From Jaapia argillacea MUCL 33604 (Eukaryota > Basidiomycota > Agaricomycetes > Jaapiales > Jaapiaceae): a stretch of 64,000 nt of DNA. The notes beneath the pieces were generated by a model. The model worked only from the letters and a program-made list of their open reading frames with translations, was not told the DNA's origin and did not search any database. Location: contig KL197723.1 in assembly GCA_000697665.1 (NCBI GenBank), positions 586,203 through 650,202 of the forward strand, in the 5' to 3' direction. Position numbers and translations under genes: made by a program. This document shows positions 10,903 through 21,026 of this stretch, in pieces; within the stretch, counting starts at the first letter, position 1, and each line of letters starts with the position of its first letter.

Positions 10903-11802
10903 ATGCTCAGCCATCTCAATAGTATCAGACTCTCCCTAGCTTCACTACCCTCCGTCTTTTCTAGAACACCTATCGACAAGAGCTTTTACATGGCTTCCGC
11001 ATCTGGTACGCTCACCTTCACCCCTTTGCGCTAATCCTTGGAATCACTCTCTCCATCGCTGACCCCCGATGGCTCACAGGCAATACCGAAGTAGCGACAT
11101 TCGCCTCTGGGTGTTTCTGGGGCGTCGAACACATCTTCCTCAAACACTTCCCTCCATCTCAGAATAAGGGAATTGTCAACACTGCCGTGGGTTACACAGG
11201 CGGCAAGGAGAGTGCGAAGAACCCAGACTATCAGAGTGTTTGTACGGGGAGGACGGACCACGCAGAGGCTGTCAGGATCGAGTTCGATCCAAGTATTGTG
11301 AAGTACGATGAGCTGGTTGGTGAGTGACTTACCTAGTCTACGCGTGGCTGCTACGAATGGTCGAACTGACCTTGAACTGACTTTGATGGTTCAGAATTCT
11401 TCTATCGGACCCATGACCCTACGACCAAGAACCGTCAGGGAGCCGATACCGGGACTCGTGCGTCCTCTCTTCCTTCTTTCACCATTTATTTTCTTTAATC
11501 TCCAAATTCCGGTCTAGAATACCGCTCAGCCATCTTCACCCATTCCCCAGAGCAAGCTACCATCGCCAAGCGAGTAACGCAAGAAGTCCAGAAAGCCCAC
11601 TTCGACTCTCAGGGTACGCTTTCTCAACTATCCCGTCACTTCTCCCAAAAGCTGAACTTTCCCTTCCTGGTCAAAAGGAAAGTCAATCGTCACTGAGATT
11701 CTCGAAGCCGGTCCGTGGTGGGACGCAGAAGAGTATCACCAACTCTATCTTTTCAAAAACCCTTCTGGTTATCAGTGCCCTACTCACAGACTTCACTGGT
11801 AA
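10903..11802 (+). CDS. msrA: Peptide-methionine (S)-S-oxide reductase, copy 2
   Basis: This paralogue of the gene at 6146 has the same five-exon structure and all catalytic motifs: [48 protein letters not shown] and GYQCPTH. Exon 1 (from [11 protein letters not shown]) is again presequence-like. Introns are more diverged than exons; the intron before the FFYR exon has a small duplication ('gaccttgaactgactttgatgg' region). Exon reading frames are intact, so selection has kept both copies. The two differ at few residues, for example [12 protein letters not shown] is unchanged while the end of exon 4 reads HFDSQG instead of HFDSEG. It is presumably active, but expression cannot be judged. Confidence 0.9.
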
Positions 11803-12224
11803 GATGTTGCACGGCCGTTGTGAGCGGAAGCAATTGGCCGCGGAAATTTGGGGAGTTTTATGGTCTCAATATGATGGACGGAGGAACGGCTTAACCTCAT
11901 AATACATACGCTTTGCATACACTGTTCAGCAGAATCAATCATTCCTTTCCGCCTCAGTGAACGGAGAAGCGACTAGAAGGACAAGCAATGCTCAAGTCAT
12001 GATGCACGAGGAGAAGTGAAGATGAATCAAGCGAGCAACGTCCTCCACCCTCAAACGACGTTGGCCCGTTGGCTTGTCTCGCTCATGCATTGGCCCATCG
12101 GGCTTCGCCTTCATACCCCAGCTACTTACACGACGACGGTCGCCAATAATCTTCCGGTTGCTCCATTGATGGGAGGCGCTTAACTTGGTCTTTGAAGTAC
12201 TGTGATGATGGCTAACAGGCTATG
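11803..12224. other. Spacer with a short repeat at the HNH insertion edge
   Basis: Most of this stretch shows nothing recognisable. Positions 11892-11945 match 13797-13846 on the far side of the HNH gene (about 50 bp, imperfect, with a small gap), and both match 7118-7165. The repeat brackets the HNH segment. Confidence 0.55.
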
Positions 12225-13672
12225 TCACATGGAAGACGTCCCGATAGCGACACCCTCCCGCCACTCATTCATACCGTTGTTAAACTCCCTAACCAACCCC
12301 TCCTTCCGCACACGCACCTCCGGGTTGCGTTTCCAGAACCACATCACAGGATCAGGTCTGGTCTCACCTCCCGACACAGCAGAAATCCCATCCACATCAT
12401 ACCCATTGTCGTACTCAGCCGCCGTTGCGCCTTGATCGGCTTCATCTTCCTCCTCACTGTCTTCCGCTGGCTCATCGTCCTCATCACTCCCTTCCGGTGA
12501 CTCCTTTCGCGCTTGGCGAAGTTTCCGTCTAGCAGACTTGCGGTCGTTAGGTATTTTGGGAGCTCCAAAGTCGCGAGGAGGAGGAGAAGGCGGATGGATA
12601 ATGAAAGGATTCTTCTCGAGGATCTCCACGTTTTTACCCCAGCGTTGAATGACTGCAGTGCAATATGTGTAGTGCAGGATGACGTCGGCCGGCGGGGCAA
12701 GCTGCGCATTCGTTCGGAAGGCGGCATCCACGTTCTGTCCATCTCCCAGTCTCACAATTGGCCGATCATCAAGCCACTGGAGTGTGTAACGCGAGGTTGT
12801 TGGATAGGCTGTTCCGGGCAGAAGTGCACGTTGATGGCGTGGTTGTACATGATTGGTGGTGAGAACTCGATTGGGTGTCTGAACGTTGAACGTTGTTAGA
12901 AGAGCACACCACCGAAGGAAAGCTGCACTGACCTTGAGAACGGCCGCCGTCTTCCCATCAATGGCACGATGAATATTCGTATTCGTAAGCAACCCATTCC
13001 GAATGTCATCGATGCCTGAGATAGTCGTCGAATATGGATCGTCGAGTTCGACAGGTCGATGTTCAATCACGTTCTCCATACACTTTGAGGATAAGCATTT
13101 AGCCGATCGCAAACGCCGCAAGAGGTTACAGTGCTTACTGCATCACCTCTAGCGTTGGGAATGAAGTGAATACCATCATAATACAACCCCCCTGTGAAAA
13201 CACAGTTCGAATCACGCGCCTCGAGCAGGGTAGTGAAGCTGATGCGTCGTTGCCCGCTGGTGATCGCCGTAGTTGACCTCGCAACAACCACAATGTCCAC
13301 CGAAGCATCTGAGAGAAGATAGGTAGGAGCTAAGCAAGGCATGAGCTGGACTAAGCGAGTCCGATGGAAAGAGTAGGACAAGAACGGACCATCATCCTCG
13401 AAAGCCACATAGCGATAAACTCCTTGGTCCGCGAGGTTGCCCTGCCCTCCGATGTCGCTCCAATTGCCGGGGTCTTCCACCGCCACAAACCCACTCCCCA
13501 CACCCGTGATGTATACACCTAAGTAGAGCAGATATAGGCGCGGATGCGTACAAAGTGCTCTAATAGCACTGAGGGGAATTTGGAGATAGAAGTGCTTGTC
13601 GCCTAGGGTGGTAAGGATGAGGGCGACGTGGCCAGCGGGAACCTGCGGAGGTGAAGGGAAATCATTGTACAT
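12225..13672 (-). CDS. HNH endonuclease-domain protein
   Basis: A four-exon minus-strand gene. The N-terminal region (MYNDFPSPPQVPAGH onward) is followed by a HNH_2-type nuclease core. It has RRISFTTLLEARDSNCVFTG, then GIHFIPNARGDA with the first histidine, IDDIRNGLLTNTNIHRAID with the Asn and second histidine, and a later segment with VILHYTYCTAVIQRWG. The C-terminus (after about residue 280) is acidic and Ser-rich (ESPEGSDEDDEPAEDSEEED) and ends near GMNEWREGVAI. Proteins of this plan are common and often multicopy in mushroom genomes, but their targets are not known; DNA cleavage is inferred from the motif only. It lies between two pieces of a segment that is continuous in the first duplication unit, so it looks like a later insertion. 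Confidence 0.8.
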
Positions 13673-13797
13673 GCTTCGTCCCAAAGTCAACAGATGAATT
13701 TCGGATTCCTTTGGATGAAGTGAGGACGAACGTCGAGGTGGTGGCTCAATGGAGAACGAGGTCAGGATCGTTCTCGAGACTCAAGGTACTCGCTCGC

Positions 13798-14060
13798 TCC
13801 ACCTCGTAATATGTACGCTTTGTATACACCATTCAATCATCGTCGAAAATCCGAACAAGTATGGACTTGGACTGGACACATACGGTCGCAGATCCCCTGT
13901 ACATCCCGCGAAAAATCGATTATTCTACACTTTCCTCGAGGACCGCTCACTGAGCTTGACAGGTCGGAGTATTTGGACGTGATTGAGGAGGAGTCCTACC
14001 TGTATTATTTCTTCATGACCTCGATCTTGGGCGGAAACGCTTCCGGGCCGGTCGGGACAA
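13798..14060 (+). repeat. Duplicated tail, second copy
   Basis: Matches 7118-7460 downstream of msrA copy 1, but with deletions. It lies between the HNH gene start and the MYND gene start, so it now forms the shared upstream region of these two divergent genes. Confidence 0.65.
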
Positions 14061-14144
14061 CGCCGATCTCCGTTTCGGGAGCTGAAGGGCGGATAGGGGG
14101 TGGACAGACGCTCACTTTCATCCTCCCTGTCGTCTGAGCCTCTG

Positions 14145-14965
14145 ATGTCGTCAACCCAACCTCCCTGCGTCAAATGCGAAAAACAAAACGCGACCATGCG
14201 TTGTTCCCGATGTCGCACTGCGTTTTACTGTGTAAATTCATCTTTCCATCATAATCTCATTAATCCCTCAGAGCTTACCACACAACAGTCCTCAGAATGT
14301 CAAAAGGCCGACTGGACAAGCCATAAAGCTGCATGCTTCCCAGAGAAAGTGATTGGGATCGTCATTCGTTGTGAAGGAGAACGGCGTGGAGGGGGCCCAT
14401 TTCAAACCATCGAAATTCGTCCAAACCATGAGATCCATCGCTCCGGGATGATTTGTCCCCTATCGAAGAAGATTGGACTTCCTCTGGTGATTTATCGTCA
14501 TGAAAAGGTTCCGTGGATGAATAGAAGTTATGAAGATGCATCATTGGACAACCAGATCGCGACGTATCTGATGATTGGGCAAGATGGCTTTGCTCCTGCA
14601 GAGTAAGTCCCTTGATGGCGAATCGGTCCGACTCTCTTGACGACCACTTTGGTTTGTAGTTGGCAGAAACAACTCGGCTCGGTGCGTCCTCATTCTTGGC
14701 ATCATCCAGCGACCGCCGCCAGCTAACTTTGCGTGCCTCTGGTTAGGTTACCGTCATGCGCAAAGATGGCAAGCCCCTGACCCACGAGGCTATCGAAACC
14801 ATTTGGATGTATCACGACAGCCTCATCGAAGAATTCGGCGACGACCCGATGTTGCCTCAGCGACGCATGAACCCCAATGCTTTCCAGCGCTATTGCAAGC
14901 AGTACAAGAATGAAAGGTTATCGAATGGGTATAACCTGTTTCGTGATATGCCTGTTCCCATTTGA
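14145..14965 (+). CDS. MYND-type zinc-finger protein
   Basis: Four exons: 14145-14231, 14289-14603 approximately, a short 22-nt exon at 14660-14681, and 14748-14965. The N-terminus holds a complete MYND finger split by intron 1: CVKCEKQNATMRCSRC, AFYC, then SSECQKADW, SHKAAC. MYND fingers bind proline-rich partner peptides. The remaining 170 residues (KVIGIVIRCEGERRGGGPF, VIYRHEKVPWMNRSYEDAS, KPLTHEAIETIWMYHDSLI) have no catalytic motif that I know; there is no SET domain. The start at 14145 gives MSSTQPPCVKC; the frame is open further upstream without an ATG. Small MYND-only proteins are numerous in Agaricomycetes and their roles are mostly unknown. Confidence 0.85.
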
Positions 14966-15163
14966 TCTTTGGGCCATTGGGTCATCGCAGTGTTTGTATC
15001 ATCATTGTATACTACGTGGTTTCTGGTCTTCTATTCGAACTGAAAGCTGATGCTTGGAGCAACCTCGTTAGGCGGAGAAACCACACGATGTTTTTATGTT
15101 TTCTTTCATTGTACTTGTACGCAAGGACCTTGTATGTAATTGTAAATACAGAAAGGGCTTCTT

Positions 15164-16983
15164 TCAAAATGTCAAGATGGTGAAGGTGGGGTCGCTCTCT
15201 GAATGACCCTGGAACAATTGTTAGCACGAGTCTCCCTCTCTGGACAATTTCATGGACGTACATCGACAAGGATCAAACTATCCTCCGAGATCATGACTTC
15301 AAGATCGGGGCGTGCCAGACGTGAAGGAAGGCTAATGGTCTTCATCTTGTAACGAAGCGCGGTGAGGTATGCAGTTAGACCGATAGGCGAGTCGATGGAC
15401 ACAACGGTGTCAGAGACGATATCCTCCAAAAGTCCATCTCGAATGGCACGCCGAAGAGCCAAAGGATTGAAATCATACACGCTAACTTCCCAATCCACTT
15501 CATGCTCATCATCACCGGTATCATCATCTTCGCCCTGACGAGCGATAGAAATGAACCTCGTTCCAGATACGTAGCACGGCCACGCCTGGGAGAATTGTGT
15601 ATCGAGAAAACACGTGTTTCTACGTCCCCAGTCGCCCCATTCCATGGTGACCTGTTTGAGATGCGACACAGAGGTGAACACAGAAAGTGGGACTATATGA
15701 ATCCAGGAGACCATGTCATTGCGGGTGTGATTGAACAACCCAACACCTATAGCGACTATCCTCGAATCGGGGGTGGAATGGAATGGTGCTTTGGAGAGGT
15801 TGTCTGGGACCCACGACGGGGATGGATCCACTCTAATTGTGAGGGCACAACAAATGTATGAGCTGAAGCTGGGGTAGCAGAACGTGCACCGAGCAGGCGA
15901 GATACAATTCACCGTATCTCCCGGATCTGTGAAATCGTGCAGGTGCAATTCCCCAGTTCCTCCTCGTATCGCAGATAAAAGGACACACGAGGAGGTGAGA
16001 AAGGCGAATGATTGCAAGTAAGTTGAAGATGTGGCCTTGATGCACTGGAAGGAAAAGTTATTCAGAAGATGAAATCGTGATGGAGGAGACTTGAGGCCAC
16101 CTTGGTCAGAGTTCCGACCCTCCAATTCCAGATGTACAGTTCGTTTAATTCGAAGTCGTTGATCGGAGCTTGGAAGAGGATCCCCACATTGTCCTCAGAC
16201 ACTTGAATACTGAACTGCCAATGTCGATGGAGTCCGCGCACATCACATTCGAAGAAACCTGAGGAAGGTCCATGGGGATGTTGTTGGCCCGTCGACATTG
16301 AACGTATGTGAACGCGGCATAAATGGGTCAACGGAGTTGGCACGTTCCCGGTTTGGCTTTCACAATCAGTCAGTAACCAGAGAAACAGGAAAAATACAAC
16401 GCGCGAACCTTGGAGCACGTCTGACGATTTCAACCAAAACCAACAAATCCTGGGCTGGGTCTATCCCAAAGTCCCGAACCTCGCATCCAAGTTCATCAAC
16501 GACCCATTCCCTCGATTCGATTCCTCGCGTGCATCCACCCAAGCTCTTGAACGAGATGCCTTTCGATCCATTCTCAATCGCCAATACGCCTCCGAACAAC
16601 TCCCATAAACCGCTTCCTTTAACTCGCCAAATTTCCTCCTTCTGCCATTGAAGGCTTGCCCAAGCATTCTGGTAGTCCCTCAATCGTGTGCGACAAGCTT
16701 TGAACCGGGAGGGACCTGTTGGGTCCTTCAACCATCCCAGCGACACCCAGTTCTATCGTGAGCTGGAGACGTGGGGTATCATCTATGAGTTTGCGAATAG
16801 TTCGCGAGACCTATGTATGGGAAGGGATCACGACTCAGAACCTTGATGGAGTGAGTTGTGCAGTGATGCCAGACGAACCTGTCGACATGCTACCAGTAAG
16901 CGAAAATCAAGGCAACTCAGAACACTAATGATGAGTTCTGTGGGGAGGCATTCCAACACGAAGGAAACGAGTTCTGACTGCAT
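15164..16983 (-). CDS. F-box protein of the window's main family (member 1)
   Basis: F-box proteins bring substrates to SCF ubiquitin ligases through Skp1. Exon 1 encodes MQSELVSFVLECLPTELIIS and the F-box remainder VLSCLDFRLLVACRQ. Exon 2 has the family block TPRLQLTIELGVAGM and YQNAWASLQWQKEE. Later exons hold RVHIRSMSTGQQHPHGP, WNWRVGTLTK and a long C-terminal part (FHSTPDSRIVAIGVGL, WEVSVYDFNPLALRR, VMISEDSLILVD). A short last exon ends FTILTF. A frameshift interrupts exon 2: one surplus A/T in the run at 16699-16701 separates AGMVEGPNRSLPVQ from ACRTRLRDYQ. Removing one base restores the exact family spacing, so this is either a recent lesion or a homopolymer sequencing error. Confidence 0.75.
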
Positions 16984-17144
16984 CGTCGCGGCAGACAGAA
17001 AGCCTGAGATCCATTATAACAAACTCAAATCGAGTTCAAAATCTCGAAAAATATTAATCTCATCATTTAGATTGTGGATCGAAACGGTCAGCGCCTATGC
17101 CACTGGTGGCTCTTTCGACTGCCATAGCCACCACGATAGAAGTA

Positions 17145-19100
17145 CAGAGCGCTACAGTACAGGTCGGAGTTACGTTCGCAGGTGCTTATCAGGAAACCTT
17201 CGACAAGACCAACGGGCAGCACGACTCGACGAACAGACAGCGTCGAGGTTGACAGAAGGTAAGTGCTACTCAGAAGGATAAAACGGCGATACCAACTTTC
17301 GACTCATCATCATCCTAGGACGAGGGTTAGATGCAGTGAAATAGGCCGTAAAAGCGGACTTACATCAACCAAAATCAAGCTATCTTTGCTGATCATCGCA
17401 GTTCCAAACACGTAGGGTCCTATCGAAAGTGGGGGTATCACCACCGTCTCCTTGCGATACGGAAGCCTGGTGACATATCTCGAGTAACCGAGCAGCGCAT
17501 GATATTCATCCTCGTCACTCGATTCCGCGTCGGGTAGCTTGAGCAAAACTACACTAGCCAGTGTCACGCCACTCCGACGCCCATGAGCAAGATCATGACG
17601 GATTGCGAACTGATTGAAGTCGTAGACTGAAACTTCGAAATGGTGGTGTGGGTGAAGGCCAGTTTGGTTGATTATCCGAGTTGAGGTGACGAAGCGACTG
17701 CCTGATACACAACACGTCCAATGTAAGGAGGGAAAGGGGTTATCTATAAGACAGGTCCTTTCTGACGCCCAGTCAACCCATTCCACACAAGCGTGGTCAC
17801 TTCTGGACTGGTGGAGAAGTGATAGGAACACGGAGACCGGGATGATGTGGGTCCAGCAAACGGTCCCATTGGGGGTGAACAACTTTATCATCACAGCGAT
17901 AATTTTCGAGTCAGGGGAGAGATCGAAGGGGGCTTGAGATCCCGAGAGACCCGCGGGTGCCAGAGGAGTTGGGAGATATCTGATGGATAGACAGTAATCG
18001 CATTCCGGGGGATTCGGATAGAGGAAATAGGGGGTGAGGCCTCTTTCTCTATCCTCGACATCGTCTTTGAGGGAGTGAACACTGAGGCCCGCCCGTCCAC
18101 CTGACATAGAGGCAAGTAGAAAACTGTCACGAGTCAAAAACGTGAAAGAATGAATCTCAATGTCATCTATCGACTGCAAACACTGGGAAAAGGTGTCAGA
18201 GAATGGTAGCTGGTGTTGAGATGGTGAGAAGCTACCATTTCCAGCGCTCCCACCTTCCACTGCCACATGCAGAGATAACCATGGGGGTGATAAGTGGAAA
18301 AACCAATGGCAAGTCTATCGCCTAGGACATGGATGTGGAGCTGGGTCTCTTGGTGGCGAACGTTGAGAGGCTCGGAAATGAAATATCCCACGGGGAGCCC
18401 CGCGGGGTGTGGTTCTCCGGTTGACAGGGACCGTGTATGAATGCGGCAACGACACGGTATTCGGGATGTAGCTCCAACATGTCTAATGACTCCTTCAGTA
18501 TGAGTTATATGAGTGGTGAAACGCGGCGTACATGGGTGGGAGCATCTCCACAAGCACAACCAGGTCTTGCGTGGAATCGACTCTCAGATCCTTGAACTCA
18601 GGACCAACGCCTTTGATCTTCCAAGTCTTGCTTGGTTTACCACGCGCGATGCCAGGCAGTTGTCTCAAAGAAAGAGAGTCAGACTCTCCAGAGAGTGCCA
18701 ACACGTCTCCATCCAGTTCCCATAGATCCGAGTCTCCATCGAGGGCCTGTAGAACTTCCTCTTGCTTCCAGCGAAGATTGGCCCAGTTTTCTTGATAGGT
18801 TACCAACCGCCGCCTGCGTTCCTCGGTTGTCATATTCGAGTCGGGGCCGTCCACCATACCGGCAATGGCGAGCTCTATTTTGTATTGTAAGCCAGGGGTG
18901 GCATCGACGAGTGCTCTTGAGTCGCGCGAGACCTGGTCGACGCATGCGGAAGCTTGTAAGTTGGACCAAACCTGAGAATGAACAACTGACCTGTCGGAAA
19001 ATGAGAAGACTCCGAAAATCTAGTTCGCTAAGCACTGCGATAGTGAGCTCAGAAGGTAGTGACCCAAGCATCGTAAAGTGTCCCGTCCGACGGTAAACGC
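17145..19100 (-). repeat. Segmental duplicate carrying F-box member 2
   Basis: This segment matches 23480-25440 in the same orientation, including the 3' flank ('ttacgttcgcaggtgct') and introns. By eye agreement is very high through exons and introns, so the copying event is recent. Similarity fades upstream of the start codons. Confidence 0.85.
17270..19071 (-). CDS. F-box protein (member 2)
   Basis: Starts MLGSLPSELTIAVLSELDFRS, an N-terminal F-box. Exon 2 has TPGLQYKIELAIAGMVDGP, TEERRRRLVTYQENWANLRW and LRQLPGIARG. Exon 3 has CRIHTRSLSTGEPHP and MWQWKVGALEM. The long exon 4 (SFTFLTRDSFLLASMSGGRA, APFDLSPDSKIIAVMI, WTHIIPVSVFLS, FEVSVYDFNQFAIRHD, MISKDSLILVD) is followed by an 18-codon last exon beginning DDDESK and ending AVLSF. 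The C-terminal two thirds look like a set of propeller-type beta strands, but I see no canonical WD repeats. All frames read through. The twin gene is at 23608-25419. The substrate is unknown; membership of an SCF complex is inferred from the F-box. Confidence 0.85.
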
Positions 19101-19134
19101 GACCTGCAGATATCGATCTAGTAGGGATGCCCAA

Positions 19135-21026
19135 TGTTTGTTGTCGTTGTTCACCGTTCGACTTTCAGCTCAGTGGTACGAGCTCGCGATCCACAAGTTG
19201 TACAATATGATAGCAGAGCCTCAACCCGTTGTAACCATGTTATTTCCAATCGCTGTATCTTCCTCATTGCTCTTGCACACCCCCTCATCTCTCAGGCTTT
19301 CGATCTGTCTTTCCATTCCTCATTTCTGCGTATCACCACTGCCATTGTTGAGATACTGGACACGTCGGTCGTCTAGATACCGAGTTGCGGTATATTTTAC
19401 ATCCAATTTTGTCAACACCACCTTCTCTGGTGCGATGTGAGCTATAGTGCCCATCACGACGGGGACTCCGCGTTCAGATCTCTTACTGCCACTCGAATTA
19501 TGCGCTCTGGTGATGACGAATCACTGCTTGCGAACAGAAGTAGGGTAGCACAAATGCATACACGCCCTAACTTGGGCGATGGAGTTGCCAGATTTCCGAG
19601 CGTCAAATTGAATGTGTGATACACAGGATCCTAGGTAGACGGTCTCCTATTCCAGGCTCAGAAAACACCCTACAGGCATGTCCCATTTCCAAATGCTTCC
19701 CTGTACCGCTACCCGCTGATATGGAGAGTATCCGAAGACCGAGACAAGCATCATCCAATCAAGCCCGAGCAAGTATGTCAAAAGCTGGAAATGATGGCAG
19801 GGCAGGGGTGGCTCCATCCTTGGGCCCCATCGACAATCCAACACGACCCAGTACCGCCAATTTCGGGCGACCGGACCAAACTCACTCGGTAGAGCGCCAA
19901 GGCGCACCATGTTGACGGTGCTGCTGCTGCTGGTTCAGTATGCGAGCGGTGGGCATGTCAGCCGCGAGAGTTGCAGCGACGAGGACGGAGGTGACTGCGG
20001 CGATGAGCGAGAGGGCGAAGGTGAGGGCGACGAAGACGGCGGCGGCGAGGGCGAAGATGCATGCTCACTGGGGATTGCCTAAATTAGCGCTATGACACAT
20101 GGGCGGCATCGTGCCTGGGCTCGGGGACCCGCAATTCTATGGAATTCTCGCCCAGCGGCCTACATGTCCTCCACTATACAGTCAGGTAAATACTGCAGGG
20201 TCTTCGGGAAGTGGATCGCGAAGTTACAGCTGAATTCAGAACCTCACAGGTACAGAAGAACAGAAGTCGCCATTTTGGGACATTTTTCGGAGACCAAGCC
20301 CCATCGCAACGCGCTCCGGAGCTCCATTTTGCGAGACGACACCGAAACCATGCCGCCTTTCTAGAGAGGTCATGCTAGGAAATCACATCCACATTAGGTT
20401 CTCAAAGAGCTGCTTGTCTCGATGTCGGCCCTGGTGTTTAGCAGACAACTTGAGGAATGTTGATTGGGTGGGGTGGGCGTTGGGACGGCCGGTCAACAAA
20501 AGCACCAAAAATGGCTAAACCGGTCAGAGATGCTGACTTCTTGAATTCCGTCCCTGTGAAGGGCAGAATCCAAGTGGTCTATCGTTCTGAATTCAGCTTT
20601 AGTAGAAATCCATTTGTTGCCATTGAATCTGTCGAGACGTAAAGCATCATCAACAAGGGTGCTTCGAGCCAATCCGGCTGTGTGGACAGTAAGCACTTCT
20701 TCATCGAACTCCTTCACGGCAATTGATTCAAGAGCCGGAAACTTGTGCTGATAGGCAATCGTTTGGACGGATCTCCTGGTTGAATACACATTCGCTGATG
20801 GATGTCGCGCCCCGTGGACTTGGCGGCGTCGGCACCTTCGGCATCCAACCTAACCTGACAGTCTCCTGAGTAGTCAATCAACCCCGGCTTGTTACAGCCC
20901 GCTCAATGCAATCATAAGTATCTTCATGCTCGTGGCCGTCGTGTCGCGCTGGCTTGGTGACAGAGTTATCCACTTGACCTCCTCGTTCTAGCTGGACCAT
21001 TCCCAGCCTGTGGTATTTCTTCTCAT
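19135..21026. other. Gene-poor spacer with low-complexity and gene-fragment sequence
   Basis: Between F-box member 2 and the DUF6533 gene at 21027 I find no confident gene. Positions 19932-20066 are G/A/C-biased and built of 'gcgagggcgaag'-like units; the minus strand reads hydrophobic here. Positions 20493-20789 (minus) keep an open frame with a protein-like stretch (KFPALESIAVKEFDEEV), part of which recurs at 23260-23400. These are probably relics. Confidence 0.45.
20493..20789 (-). pseudogene. Unrecognised gene fragment, partly repeated at 23.3 kb
   Basis: The minus strand encodes RRSVQTIAYQHKFPALESIA, then KEFDEEVLTVHTAGLARSTL and DALRLDRFNGNKWISTKA. The DNA around 20720-20800 resembles 23310-23400 ('gagccggaaacttgtgctg'), where the frame is not kept. 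No family is recognised and no start or splice sites are clear. It reads like part of a gene that was duplicated and then decayed. Confidence 0.35.

Larger units (their letters stand above)
10098..11940 (+). repeat. Direct-duplication block, copy 2
   Basis: Matches 4905-7150 in the same orientation. It starts exactly where the inverted arm ends and carries a broken CWWFA gene copy and an intact msrA copy. A 459-bp segment (5375-5833 of copy 1) is missing at the join 10560|10561. The matching tail continues only after the HNH gene, at 13798. Confidence 0.8.

Noticed and set aside
19932-20066. Hydrophobic reading on the minus strand (ALAAAVFVALTFALSLI)
   Set aside because: The DNA is a low-complexity GCGAGG-type run that gives Ala/Val/Leu codons by composition; no gene structure surrounds it.
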